From Picochlorum sp. 'celeri' (taxonomy: Eukaryota; Chlorophyta; Trebouxiophyceae), in contig JAACMV010000010.1 of NCBI GenBank assembly GCA_010909725.1, forward strand, positions 434,001-498,000: a stretch of DNA of 64,000 nucleotides, read 5' to 3'. Positions 11,727 through 22,221 of the stretch are shown here, piece by piece. Numbering within the stretch: the first letter of the stretch is position 1; every line of letters starts with the position of its first letter. A program made the translations under genes and the position numbers. The notes beneath the pieces are model-generated. The model was not told where the DNA came from, did not search any database, and was given only the letters and a program-made list of their open reading frames with translations.

Positions 11727-12981
11727 TCAATATACATAAATATACAGAAACCCGTCTGGCGCGTGCATGGTTCGCCAAAGGTAGGACAAGGGCTCTGTCC
11801 CATGCATGCCAATCCCACCCACTTGTATTTGTACAACTGTCATGCCACTCTCCTCATTCTTCTCAGCAACAGTCTTATTCTTCTTCTTCATCATCCATGC
11901 TCTTGCTATATCATACACACAATCCTTTATACTACCATCATTCATGGATCTCGACGAGATGTACACGTCTTCGTAACTTGTATTCATCTTCAGAGCAGCC
12001 CCGCGACATACAATGATACGGACAGGAACTCTTTCTACAGCAGCCAGAATCCCGTCATGTGAATCGAATCCCAAAGTACCATATACCTTGGCATATTCGT
12101 CGTAGGACCCCTGCCGAATAGCATGCCATAGGGCATCCTGAGCAGCATGAGACATGTTCATAATCCTCGACGCTGAACCCATTCTCACATGTGACGCTTC
12201 CTTCATTGAGTGAAACACATGATTCCGAAGAGACTCTTTCACATCGAACGGTGTGAGTATGGTCGATGGAAAGTTTGAAAAATGAGCCACAACAGTCCAG
12301 ATACTATTGCTGCTGCAGCCATCATCATTACCACAGTGAAGATCATGCAACACCCCACATGGAAGATCCCTGCACCATTGTGTGACGTTATTTATTGCTC
12401 ATGATGTAGAGAAAGTATATTGAATTTTAAAAAACCACAGAAAAACTGCTCGTAGAAGATGACGCCAAACAACATCAAAAAGGGAAAAAAAGCTTGCGCA
12501 CCATTTCAATGGAAGCATGCCATACTCCAGCCACGGTGTCCGTGATGCAGACGATGGAAGTACATGCCTCCACAGCGGAATCACCTTTTCAAATACCGTC
12601 TGATATAGATACTCGTGCCTCGACACAGACACATACACATCTGGAACTTGATCTATAGATCCATTGTCTCCTTCAAATAAACAAATCCTCACAACAATCT
12701 GCACACATTTTTTCACCACATTATTGTTCATCATCAATCCTCTCTCATACCAATCAATCAATCAATGACCAATGACGACAGCGTACTTTGGTCTCCCACA
12801 ACAACCTCTGTTCTGCATCGTCATCATATGAAGACCATCCAACCACCTCGCCTCCAAGCTCCACATCACCACCACCACCACCACCACTGCCAGAAGAAGA
12901 ACAACAAGAGGAACTCCTCCTCGTGCTCAGGCTCTCTGCTGCTGTTTCTTCTTTCGCTTGCACTTCAGTATCTTCTATCAT
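11727..12981 (-). CDS. ATG5: Autophagy protein ATG5
   Basis: Three exons on the minus strand (12981-12787, 12698-12502, 12369-11727), 344 aa; introns of 88 nt (GTACGC) and 132 nt (GTGCGC). Splicing restores the ATG5 order: LLWETKIVVRICLF (family: VWEGAIPLQIHL), LEYGMLPLKW joined to DLPCGVLHDL, and VVAHFSNFP. The Lys conjugated to ATG12 is conserved in HVFHSMKEAS (about K187). The C-terminal UFD is GIGMHGTEPLSYLW to PDGFLYIYV. ATG12-ATG5 with ATG16 acts as the E3 that lipidates ATG8 during autophagosome growth. The first 60 residues (Ser/Cys run, Gly6 from a GGT repeat) are an unusual extension. It shares a 209-bp divergent promoter with the PPR gene. Confidence 0.9.
12864..12887. repeat. (CCA)n trinucleotide repeat
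   Basis: Short CAC/CCA tract inside ATG5 exon 1. On the minus strand it reads GGT and encodes a run of six Gly, so its length could vary in-frame. Confidence 0.75.
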
Positions 12982-13190
12982 CACAGTATATATGTGGATA
13001 ATATCATATATCCAGAACACTGCAATCTCAGTGTGACTATGAAACCACGGTCTCGTTCCATATCTATCTATTTACAGAGGTTCTGTTCTCTGCATGGAAC
13101 ACAGCACAGTCTCGAATACCCAGCCTCTTCCTTATGGAAGAGGAAATCAATCCAAAATAAAAAAACTACATAGAGGTAACATAGAGGTAG

Positions 13191-15029
13191 ATGGAGTCTT
13201 CCATTGGGATACTCCGAGTGACTCTCAAGCAACCTGTGGTCCTACAGAGACTCGAGAGTCACAGATCTACACCACGGTATAGCCGTATACGAGTATCTAG
13301 ACAGCAATATGAATCAATAGTGACACCTCCTGCCGCTGGTATTGATCAGACGCAGAGGATAGAGGCGTGGAACTCTTCTGAAGCTCCAGAACAAGGCCAG
13401 GCTGAAGATCGTCCATGTTCTCCTGAATTACGGGATATTGAAGTGAGACTGCAGCAGCAGAAGAAGAAACAATTGAAAGGGGCGAGGAAAAAGCCAAAAA
13501 TAGACCCAGTTGTTGTGGATGTGGCACGTCGCATGGTATCGTTGGGGAAGAGGTCCAAGGACAGTCGGGAAGCGCTGTTGGACGAGGTGGCCCCTAATTC
13601 GTCCATGTGTCGTCAGATTATGACATATTTTGATATTCATGATGCTATGGATATGGCTGTCGAGTTGGTTGAATGGAAGACGTCACGGGGTGATTGGAAG
13701 GATCCGAAAGAAGCTACAGTGCTGTGGACCAAGGTGATGAAAATGCAGAGTAAGCGGCCATGTCATGCGGGGTGTGCTCTGAAAACGTATGATAGGATGA
13801 AGAAGTATGATATTTCTAGGGATATTGTTTCTTTTAATACAGCGATTGCTGCTGCGGCGACGTGTGGGAAATGGAAGCGGGTGGAGGAGATTCGGACAGA
13901 GATGGATAATGCTGGGATTCAAGCTGACATGTACACATACAGCAGTCTCCTGGGCGGGTGTAAGGCGACTGGAAACTGGAAACAGGCGAGGAGGTGGTTT
14001 ACCGAGATGGAAGAATCGGCCGATGTGGTTCCAAATGTGTTTCATTACACCACCCTGATGACCACGTTACAGCGGGGTGGGGTGTGGGAAGAGTCTATCG
14101 AGGTGTTTCGCAAGATGGAGGCTGCTGGGGTCAAGCCTGACGTTATTTCTTACAACGCAGCTATTACAGCGTGTGCGAAAGGTGAGGATTGGGAACAAGC
14201 ATGGGCTATATTTAGTGCGATGCGGCGTGATGGTATCGATCCGTCAACAATCTCGTACAATGCCTTACTGTCAGCCTGTGAGCGTTGTGGGCAGGTGGAC
14301 CGTGCTTTGGAGGTGTTTGAGAATATGAAGAAGAGGGGGGTGGAATGCAATCAGGTCACCTATAATACTCTTATATCTGTGTGTGGAAAATCAGGGAGGT
14401 TTGAAACCACGATGAAGATTAATCAGGATATGAGGGATTCTGGCATCCGAGAGGATGCCTTTACGCTGGCTGGCCTCCTATCCGCGTGCGGGAAAGCCGG
14501 AGAATGGAAGAAGGCGTTATCTTTCATCCAAGAGTTTAAAGGATCAGGAATTATGCCAAATATAGTCGTGTATAATCAGCTTATATCGATACTAGGGGAT
14601 AATCTGGAGTGGAGACGGGCTGTTGCTGCATGGAAGAGTATGGAAGATGAGGGCATTGCGCCTGATATCGTCACCTATGGTGCCATGCTGTCCACGTTTG
14701 AAAAAGCAGGAAAATGGAGGGAAACTCTAGATTTATACGATGCGTTGATCGACACGGATATGGAACCCAACATTTACATCTACTCGAGTGTGCTGAATGC
14801 ATGCGAAAAGGGACGACAGTGGGATAGAGCAACAACACTGTTCAAAGCCATGATGGAGCGAGGTGATCAACAACTGCCAATGAATTCAATTGCTGTGCTG
14901 GCACGAAAAGCCATGTATGCATCTCCTGGTGTACTCAGCGCCATGCCAGACCCACTCGTGTCTGCTGCCAAGACTGTCGTCGAGTCTGGCCGAGCAGCAC
15001 GATCCTATTTTTCCTCAATCAAAAAGTAA
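13191..15029 (+). CDS. P-class pentatricopeptide repeat (PPR) protein
   Basis: Single exon, 612 aa. The N-terminus (MESSIGILRVTLKQPVVLQR...) is Arg/Ser-rich and short of acids, compatible with plastid or mitochondrial import. After a basic segment (about residues 90-115), ten tandem 35-36-residue PPR motifs run from roughly residue 209 to 560, each with the pattern (D/N)xxxYNxxIxACxKxGxWxxAxxxFxxMxxxGxxP. No E/DYW, SMR or other C-terminal catalytic domain follows; the last 50 residues are low-complexity and Ser/Ala-rich. P-class PPR proteins bind organelle RNA sequence-specifically and act in its stability, processing or translation. The target cannot be deduced here without the PPR code. It converges on the PEM2-like gene with 55 bp between stops. 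Confidence 0.9.
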   Translation: MESSIGILRVTLKQPVVLQRLESHRSTPRYSRIRVSRQQYESIVTPPAAGIDQTQRIEAWNSSEAPEQGQAEDRPCSPELRDIEVRLQQQKKKQLKGARKKPKIDPVVVDVARRMVSLGKRSKDSREALLDEVAPNSSMCRQIMTYFDIHDAMDMAVELVEWKTSRGDWKDPKEATVLWTKVMKMQSKRPCHAGCALKTYDRMKKYDISRDIVSFNTAIAAAATCGKWKRVEEIRTEMDNAGIQADMYTYSSLLGGCKATGNWKQARRWFTEMEESADVVPNVFHYTTLMTTLQRGGVWEESIEVFRKMEAAGVKPDVISYNAAITACAKGEDWEQAWAIFSAMRRDGIDPSTISYNALLSACERCGQVDRALEVFENMKKRGVECNQVTYNTLISVCGKSGRFETTMKINQDMRDSGIREDAFTLAGLLSACGKAGEWKKALSFIQEFKGSGIMPNIVVYNQLISILGDNLEWRRAVAAWKSMEDEGIAPDIVTYGAMLSTFEKAGKWRETLDLYDALIDTDMEPNIYIYSSVLNACEKGRQWDRATTLFKAMMERGDQQLPMNSIAVLARKAMYASPGVLSAMPDPLVSAAKTVVESGRAARSYFSSIKK

Positions 15030-15084
15030 ATCAGTCTATCTATATACTATAATGATGATGATGCACATGATATATATATCTATC

Positions 15085-15738
15085 TCATGTCGAGCTCTCC
15101 ATCACGCCTGTGCATACGTACAGGAATGTCCAGTACACCACCAGCCAGACCAGCTCTGGCTGCGGACCCTGTGACCACACCAACACTGCCATACCCCATA
15201 CAGATGCCACGCTCCCAACATACTGAGGATGCTGCACCACATTAAAGGGAAATCCATCCACCCATGGAACAGTATGACCAAGTTTAAATCCATAATATAC
15301 GCCAGTATGTCCAATAGCCTGGTAAATCCCTGCATTTAGAACCTGCCCAAAAGCCACCAGACCCACCCCAAGCACAGCATGCAGTGGAGGTATGGCAAAG
15401 ACATCAACCCCAGAGGGCATTCGAATATACATCCATGCAATCACAGATGAAAATTGAACCACTGCATCACACACACACACACATGGTATTCATTCCATCC
15501 GTTGCAGTAGAAGAGAGAGAGAGAAAAAAAGACTGGTACCTTTTAACAACCACGCCATCGATTCAAACACCCGCACGCTCGATTTCCTAAACATCCTCAT
15601 CCACATGTCAGGAAAATACCAGATGAATGCATATAAAAGGTGTGGCAAAGCCAATGCCCCGACAACACCCCAATTCGACACATCTGCTGCATCCTGCTGA
15701 GAAAGAAACGAAAGCACCCCGTTCATTATTATTACCAT
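15085..15738 (-). CDS. Phospholipid N-methyltransferase (OPI3/PEM2-type)
   Basis: Two exons on the minus strand (15738-15540 and 15461-15085), 191 aa; the 78-nt intron (donor GTACCA, acceptor ATGCAG) contains a pyrimidine tract and a TG repeat. Hydrophobic spans cover most of the protein. The family signature is clear: VGLVAFGQVLNAGIYQAIG, then GVYYGFKLGHTVPWV and FNVVQHPQYVGSVASVWG, matching OPI3/PEMT enzymes of about 200 aa. These ER enzymes methylate phosphatidyl-monomethylethanolamine twice with S-adenosylmethionine to give phosphatidylcholine. The YchJ-like gene lies upstream on the same strand, 100 bp away. Confidence 0.88.
15465..15484. repeat. (CA)n microsatellite in PEM2 intron
   Basis: Nine or so CA units at the 3' end of the PEM2-like intron, just before the acceptor on the coding strand; a likely length polymorphism. 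Confidence 0.7.
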
Positions 15739-15838
15739 CTACTAGCGTATATTTTTATTAGATCTACTTTTTAAAAAAACATCAATACTAATTATTACAG
15801 AATCTTTTCGAATTTGAATGAGAATTTAGAAAAAGCCA

Positions 15839-16672
15839 TCAGACCCACTGATTTCCTTCCCAGTCCTGCTCGCCATTTTCATACAACCAGACCCCATCTG
15901 ACGACTTTAAAAACCTACTCTTTTCTACAAACGATTGCGTATGGAATCCCTGTGATCTCTGACCTTGCTGCCCTTTTACTTTAAAGTACGTTTGGAAGGT
16001 AACATAGGCTTCATTCTCCGACACATGCTCTGTTTCCAGGACAACCAGTTTATCCCAAGAAATCTTTTTACAGGTCGCAATCACATCCTTCCTCAAAGAC
16101 ACGCCTCCATCCTTCTGTGCCAACGGATTATCTGGATGCGTGGTATCAACAATATACTCCACCAATCCTTTGGCGTACGCAGCATATCTGCTCCTCATCA
16201 ACTCTTCAGCTGTTTTTGGCAAGGCCTTTTTTGTGTGATATTTCCCACAGCAGTCTCCATAGAGCTTTCGAGATCCACACGGACAGGTTGTCTTTGGCGT
16301 AGATCCCTGCTTCGCACTACCAAATCCCCCGAATCCTCCGGAATCACGCGCTGCTCCCTTCTTCTTCTTGCTCTGCTGTGCTGCAGAGCACACCATCATT
16401 CCTCTTCCTCCTCCTACTCTTCCTCTTGTTGTTGTTGTTGTTGTTGTTGCAGCTGACCACCATGCTCCTCCTTCATCCGTGGTATACTCAGCCATTCGAT
16501 TACTATAATAATGCCCAACAGTGCTGTATTTCATGCCCCCAGTGGTAGGGATGAACAAACTGACCCGCTTGCCCAGCTGCATGTCATGGGCATGCCCATG
16601 TCTACTACTACTACTACCACTGCTGCCACGTGTACAGCATTGGCGTGCATTCATGACCACCATCGACATCAT
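15839..16672 (-). CDS. YchJ-like SEC-C motif protein, probably plastid-targeted
   Basis: Single exon, 277 aa. Residues 1-110 are an Arg/Ser/Gly/Thr-rich, acid-poor extension ending near MMVCSAAQ, which looks like a chloroplast transit peptide. The SEC-C zinc motif follows: CPCGSRKLYGDCCGKYH. Then comes the YchJ (UPF0225) domain with ELMRSRYAAYAKGLVEYIVDTTHP and a middle domain ending ENGEQDWEGNQWV. The biochemical role of YchJ proteins is not established; SEC-C motifs bind zinc and occur in SecA and many small proteins. A (GTT)n repeat encodes a run of Thr in the presequence. Confidence 0.85.
   Translation of the reverse strand: MMSMVVMNARQCCTRGSSGSSSSRHGHAHDMQLGKRVSLFIPTTGGMKYSTVGHYYSNRMAEYTTDEGGAWWSAATTTTTTTRGRVGGGRGMMVCSAAQQSKKKKGAARDSGGFGGFGSAKQGSTPKTTCPCGSRKLYGDCCGKYHTKKALPKTAEELMRSRYAAYAKGLVEYIVDTTHPDNPLAQKDGGVSLRKDVIATCKKISWDKLVVLETEHVSENEAYVTFQTYFKVKGQQGQRSQGFHTQSFVEKSRFLKSSDGVWLYENGEQDWEGNQWV
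16427..16449. repeat. (TTG)n trinucleotide repeat
   Basis: About eight units inside the predicted transit peptide of the YchJ-like gene, encoding poly-Thr on the minus strand. Confidence 0.75.
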
Positions 16673-16922
16673 ATGAATGATACGAATACATCAATGTGTG
16701 TCGTATGTCTGAATACCACGTCGGAAAGAAACCCATCTATCTGATGAAAACATCTCTTCCCATCAACCAATTGTTTCATAGTAGGAAGAGAAAAAGGTTC
16801 ATCTACTCATTCTGAGTACAGCCCTGCAGGGCTCTCATTATTATTTAAGCAACACCTGTGCGCACCATGAAAGATACGTAAACCCTATTCATAATTACCA
16901 TTTATATATAGTAGAGCAATAT

Positions 16923-19900
16923 ATGAGAGGGCAGATGAGTGGAGTCCCCAGAGAAGGACGGGGTGCTAGGTCTGCTCTGTCGGAAGGGTTGCAGTCTCTT
17001 CCCGATCACGATGACGACGTGATGGAGCCTTTGCATCATGCAACAAGTCATCATAGGGATGATGGGAATATATTATACGGGGAGAATGTGGGTGAGGTGT
17101 ATGGGTCAGGGCCGCTTGGGACATCGTTGCCGACGAGTTTTAGCCCTGCACGCCAGGGGGATTTTGCTGGGTCTTTCAATATTGGGAGTTATCATGGGCA
17201 CGGGCATATGATGCATCATCGTCGTCGAGCAGCAGTGGGAACGGTATGTGCTTGTGTGTGATGTCCAAGAAGGATGGTGTGCATGACAATGGTCTCTGTT
17301 GACGCACTGCATGTAGTTGGATGATGACCACAATGGAGACAGTGGTGGTGGAGGAGGAGCCACGCCGAGAATGCATGGGCCATTGCTTTCGACTCGGGAG
17401 AGTAGTGTTGGGATGGATAGACGGAGGGATTCAAAGACGTTTCGAAGGCCTGTGGATGATATGGTGGAGCCTCTGCTTCCTCATGCTGGTGTTGCTAGGG
17501 AGGATGATGGGGCATCATTTCCTTCCTCTGATCCTGTGAGGGCAGCCGTGTTTGGAATGATCAATGCGACTGCGGGGATACCGGCGTTGATTGCGTTTGC
17601 TTCCATTGTGTTTCAGCATCCGCACTATTCTCCATTCTTGGATTTGTTGTGCAAGTTTTTCTTTGTGTCGTCAGCACTTCATCAGTCTGTGTTTAATGTG
17701 TTTAGTACGCTTCCATTTGCCATGGGACAGGTTCAGGACGTGGGAATCATTTTCATGTCTGGTATGGCAACATCTATAGCTGATTATGCGTCGAAAGAAG
17801 GGCTATCTGTGGAAACAGCGTTGGGGACGTCATTGCTGACAATGACAGTGTCGACTGTGATTGTTGGATTGGGGACGTATGTTGTTGCCAAGAATTCATG
17901 GGCTGGATTTGTTCAGTATATTCCTTTACCTGTGATGGGAGGATATCTCGGATTTGTTGGATATTTCTGTGTCGCTTCTGGAGTGGGGTTGGGGTCATCC
18001 CAGGATATTTCTTCAATCATGTCGTGGATGAAGATTTTCAATCAAGACTCGTTGATCAAGTTGATTCCGACAGTGTCTGCATGCGTTGCCATGGTGGTAA
18101 CGATGGAGCGAGCTCGTCATCCGATGGCATTGCCCGTGTTGCTGTTTTCGCTGATTGCCACCTTCCATGTGGTGCTGCTTGTGAGTGGGATTAGTCTGAC
18201 AACTGCTCAAGAAGCTGGGTGGGTGATGAAGCCTGCAGATGGGCCAGTCAAATTTTGGGACCTATGGAAGCTGTATCATTTTGAAGATTGGAGTCTGAGT
18301 GGGATTTGTTTTCCTGCAATGCTTCGTCAAGGTGCAAAGACGGCTGGATTGTTGTTGGTGGTGATTTTTGGGTCCTGTATGGATATTGCTGCCGTGTCCC
18401 AGGATGTTCCAGTGAGGATTGACTTTAACAAAGAGTTGACGACAGTGGCTCTATCGAATATTGCTACTGGTGTGGCAGGGGTAGGGTTTACTGGAAGTTA
18501 TATATTCAGTCAGACGATTTTCACCATGAGGGCAGGGATATTTAATCGTGTCAATGGATGGGTGATTGCATCTGCAGAGTTTCTCGTCTTCATGTATCCG
18601 TATTCCATCGTTCAATATATTCCAAACTTTTTCCTCGGAGCACTGATGATTTGGTTTGGATTTGAAATTTCTCGCGACTGGCTCTTCTTATCGTATCAAA
18701 AGTTGACTCGGATGGAATATGTGTTGTTATGGATGACCTTTTTCAGTGTCATGGAGTTTGGGTTGGAAGGTGGTATCGGTGCTGGAATAGTGTCTGCGAC
18801 GCTATATTTTTCGTATGCGTATGCGCAGAGTCAAGTTCAGAATTTAGAGGCGGGGCGATGTCGAAGTTCTGTGATTCGTACGGTGGAACATCAGGCTGCC
18901 TTGTCTGTCCTGCGAGACTCCCACACGGTGACTGTGCAATTACAAGGGTTTATATTTTTCGGGAGTGCGTCAAGTATTGGGACAAAGTTGAACAACTTGG
19001 CGGCATTGCTGGTGAGTGATGAGGCGTCGGCGTTGGTTGGTACGGAAGTGTACGAGTATGGATTGAATCTGGAGCAATGCGAGAATGCCTCTGCCGCCTC
19101 CCCACGTTTCCTGGTGATTGACTTTTCCAAAGTATCTGGTATGGACTCTTCTGGATCTCGAACAATCTCTGGTGTGACACGAGAGCTTCAAAGGCACGGT
19201 ATTACGCCCATTCTGACCGGATTGAAGGAAGGCGGCATGGAGACACTCTTGACTGCACACGAGGTGGTCTTGCAAAAGATGACCTGGCCACCAAAGATTC
19301 AGTCAACGCCTTCGTCCCACGATGTTTTGCATATCGAAGAAGGAATAGAAAGTCACGAGAGCATGTGTGTTGATGCTGCTCTCGAGAGTGTCTACTCCTT
19401 TCCAACGTTGGAAGAAGGTGTTCGGTTCTGCGAGGATGCTCTGCTCGAGGTGGCTGTCCGGTATGGCGTGTGTCGCCCTCCTAGCGCAGCTGTTTCATTG
19501 GAAGAAATACTCAAGTATCATTTAGAAAAGCTTCCGTTGATCAAAGCAAGCACAGCAAGTTCCCTTTCACGAGATATGAAGCAGTATATTGCATCTCAGA
19601 CTGTCCGCCGAGGGGAAATGCTGTGGAGGGTTGGGGACGCTGCAGAAGAAATGATCATCGTCGAACGAGGCATTATACGTGTCGATCAATTCAGAGACCC
19701 CAGAGATGCGATATGGGGAAAGACAGATACGGATGCTACGCTTCCAAGTGATGCATACTTTGCAACATGGGAAGAGAACCGTGGTGTAACCCTCCCCCAT
19801 GGTGAGAAACCAATCCGATCGTTCGAACTCGGACCCGGGTGCGTCGGTGGTAGTACAGACTTTCATTTAGCTCGCCCACATAGCACGCATGCGGTGTGCG

Positions 19901-20058
19901 CTAGCATTGCATGTCGGGTATTGAGGATTTCAAAGAAATCCATGCAACGAATGGCCAAGGAATCACCTCACTCTCTGGTTGCATTACAGATGATCATCAT
20001 GAGATTAAACAGTTCTGATTTGTTTGCAGCAGCAGACTTTCAACCAAATACCTCTTGA
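16923..20058 (+). CDS. SulP/SLC26-type transporter with STAS and cyclic-nucleotide-binding domains
   Basis: Model join(16923..17243,17317..20058), 1020 aa; 73-nt intron, donor GTATGT, acceptor ATGTAG, phase 0. The first 165 residues are cytosolic and His/Gly/Asp-rich. The SulP membrane domain spans roughly 165-560 and starts at AVFGMINATAGIPALIAFASIVF. A STAS domain covers about 640-750 (FLVIDFSKVSGMDSSGSRTI). A cNMP-binding-like domain covers about 858-1005 (RRGEMLWRVGDAAEEMIIVE). The SulP-STAS-cNMP order is the architecture of yeast Vsb1 (YGR125W), a vacuolar protein, and of relatives in algae, not of the plant SULTR sulfate carriers. The substrate is therefore uncertain. The PRAA-type phosphate-binding cassette was not examined in detail, so nucleotide binding is inferred. 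Confidence 0.88.
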
Positions 20059-20170
20059 GAAAAAAAAACACGTCCTTTTCTTTTTTTCTAATTGTCTCTT
20101 CTGATTTTTCACAACATACATATTCGTAGTTATATATGTACCGTCATCATGTCGAACGAAATATACATAA

Positions 20171-20788
20171 TCACATAACACGACAGCATCCCTGATTAGT
20201 AGCACTTGTTTGCGGATACTGCTGTTGCTGATAATTCGGTGGAGCATAGTACATTGGTGGAGGAGGCCCTGGCATCCCAACCCCATATGCAGCAGGAGGA
20301 GGCTGCAACCCCCCTCCACCATATGGCTGTTGCTGTGCCATCGGATACCCACCAGGACCCATCATGGGAGCCATACCAGGCGCAGGCCCACTCGGATACC
20401 CAGCAGGCGCCGGATTCATGTACGGATTGGTTGCAGCAGCATACGCTCCACCCGCAGGAGGCGGTTGAACATTCAAGGGCGCTGGTATATCATACGTTGT
20501 CCCTGCTGGTGTCTGCTCAATTCTATTCGCTGTGCTTGTCGCACCAGGACTATTCATTCTTCTCTTCTCCTCAATCATTCTCTTCACCTTTTTCACTTGC
20601 AATCCAGTCATCCCAAGCTCCTCCTTCAACTCCTCATCTGTCAACTGTATCAGAAATGCACCATCAACAGCATTCTCTCTACATGCTCTAATAACTGGAG
20701 AATCCTCTGGCAACCCAATCTCTTCCACAAAAGCAGCAATGACTTGGTCCACTGTCCACGACTCCAATCCTTGTTCTCCTTGCGCCAT
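20171..20788 (-). CDS. SAM-domain protein with proline-rich tail and CaaX end
   Basis: Single exon, 205 aa; ATG 20788 is the first Met. Residues 8-75 form a SAM domain (WTVDQVIAAFVEEIGLP ... LTDEELKEELGMTGLQVKKVKRMIEE). The rest is Pro/Gly/Tyr/Gln-rich and disordered. It ends GCCRVM, a CaaX-type box (Cys-Arg-Val-Met) with an extra Cys before it that could be palmitoylated. SAM domains mediate homo- or hetero-oligomers. A prenylated SAM scaffold on membranes is the inference; partners are unknown. It converges on the SulP-cNMP gene, 112 bp away. Confidence 0.75.
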   Translation of the reverse strand: MAQGEQGLESWTVDQVIAAFVEEIGLPEDSPVIRACRENAVDGAFLIQLTDEELKEELGMTGLQVKKVKRMIEEKRRMNSPGATSTANRIEQTPAGTTYDIPAPLNVQPPPAGGAYAAATNPYMNPAPAGYPSGPAPGMAPMMGPGGYPMAQQQPYGGGGLQPPPAAYGVGMPGPPPPMYYAPPNYQQQQYPQTSATNQGCCRVM

Positions 20789-21024
20789 CACGTCTTCTTA
20801 TTGCTTGTTCCACCCCTCATACTCATACTGTTGTAATTGTACTTGCATTTGTTTTCATTCGCTGAGCAAAAAGACGCAACTATTCCATCCGTACTACGGA
20901 AGGATTTCTTTCTTAATTCTTAAATATGACAATTGCATTTCGAATTCAAAATGAGAGAGAATTCTCTATGTAGAAATGACAATTGACAATATGGATCGGC
21001 ATTGAAAAGAATAAAGATGATGAT

Positions 21025-22173
21025 ATGGACAGCCATGTAGTAGAACGAAGGGATGAAGGACTACTTGCACGGTGGAGACATGCCATGCAGACATGTCGTT
21101 CAATTCTGAACAGGTCATTAGTATCAAGGTCTCGATATGACACTGGTAGCAGCAAAAAGGTAGAAAACAAAGATTCTTTTAAAACATGTCATGGTAGCAG
21201 TGTTGGGTATCGGGGTAAAAAGCATGCCAGCAGGTTTCGAAACCGAATAGCAGGAGTAATAGACGTGTTGTTGAGAGACCTTGCAGCTGTTGTGACTGGA
21301 CTGAGGACAGGTGTCTTGCTCAGTCATCTTCATCAAGATTCTGAGGCTATTTGTCATTGTATACGGGTGATGTGTGATGCCATCAGTCAGAAGAGGTCCC
21401 TGATTGGCCAGGAACAGGAGCAGGTTGTTGTTGGAACAACAGGAAGGGGAGAGAAAGAAGGGAAAAAATTGCAGCATACACATATACTGCTCCTTAGATC
21501 CTTGGTGGACGAGGGAAGCTTGTTAGTGGTTTCCTTGACGGCATTGAAACATACTCCGTATCCCAAAGGTATTATCTTTTGCAAAAATATAGAAAATCCA
21601 GAGGGATTGATGGAGCCAGCATGGGCACGTTCTTCTGAGCAGGTGGCATTGGAGCAGTGTTTTCGATCCATCCATGATGCCTTGATGGCGGAACAGGCAG
21701 CAACAACTTTCCTACAAGAGAGAGAGCACGCGGTGGACAATCAAGCATGTGCCATGGTCTTGGAATCATGCCTGTCTCGGCACAATATTACCCTTGGGGA
21801 GGGCGGGTACCCATCTCTTCCAACTCTTTATGGATGGATGCTGGGATATCCAGTAACCTATGTTGTCGTGGGTGCAGAGCATGCATCCAGTGTGTCCAGA
21901 TCCCTGTCAGCCACCACCTGTGTCTTTTATTCTGTTCGGACCAGAATGCACAGCATCTGTCGTGATGATAATGATGATGCCAGATATCATGAGCAAGAGA
22001 CCGAGGAAGTGATGGCATTCTCTGTGCCTCAGCGGTTGTTGCTACAACAGGAGGATGCATGTGATGAGCATCTGTCGGCATGGCAACAGCGCCTGTCGTC
22101 CCAGAAGCACGAATGGTGTTGGGCGCCACCTTTGTGTGACACGTTTTCCACCATGACTGGCATCCTGATTTGA
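21025..22173 (+). CDS. Possible DUF4504/UPF0739 (C1orf74-like) protein
   Basis: Single exon, 382 aa from the first in-frame ATG (21025). The N-terminal 80 residues are basic; the rest looks globular. The segments [16 protein letters not shown] and [13 protein letters not shown] remind me of the conserved blocks of the DUF4504/UPF0739 family (human C1orf74), whose function is unknown. The match is from memory and weak. No catalytic motif, membrane span or signal is evident. Its stop lies only 48 bp before the RLP24 start on the same strand, so the RLP24 promoter, if separate, must lie within this gene. Confidence 0.65.
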   Translation: MDSHVVERRDEGLLARWRHAMQTCRSILNRSLVSRSRYDTGSSKKVENKDSFKTCHGSSVGYRGKKHASRFRNRIAGVIDVLLRDLAAVVTGLRTGVLLSHLHQDSEAICHCIRVMCDAISQKRSLIGQEQEQVVVGTTGRGEKEGKKLQHTHILLLRSLVDEGSLLVVSLTALKHTPYPKGIIFCKNIENPEGLMEPAWARSSEQVALEQCFRSIHDALMAEQAATTFLQEREHAVDNQACAMVLESCLSRHNITLGEGGYPSLPTLYGWMLGYPVTYVVVGAEHASSVSRSLSATTCVFYSVRTRMHSICRDDNDDARYHEQETEEVMAFSVPQRLLLQQEDACDEHLSAWQQRLSSQKHEWCWAPPLCDTFSTMTGILI

Positions 22174-22221
22174 CAATAGAAAGAATATTTAATAGTATTT
22201 ATTATATATCAGTCAAAGACA

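Noticed and set aside
12502..12734. ATG5 start at ATG 12734 without the upstream exon
   Set aside because: It replaces the conserved W-E-x-x-I motif with NNVVKKCVQ; the spliced first exon restores the family pattern.
16901..16911. TATA box TTTATATATAG before the SulP-cNMP gene
   Set aside because: Only about 12 bp from the ATG, too close to place a transcription start upstream of the start codon.
20206..20836. Long plus-strand frames opposite the SAM-domain gene
   Set aside because: Shadows of the Pro/Gln-rich minus-strand coding sequence; low-complexity codons keep several frames open.
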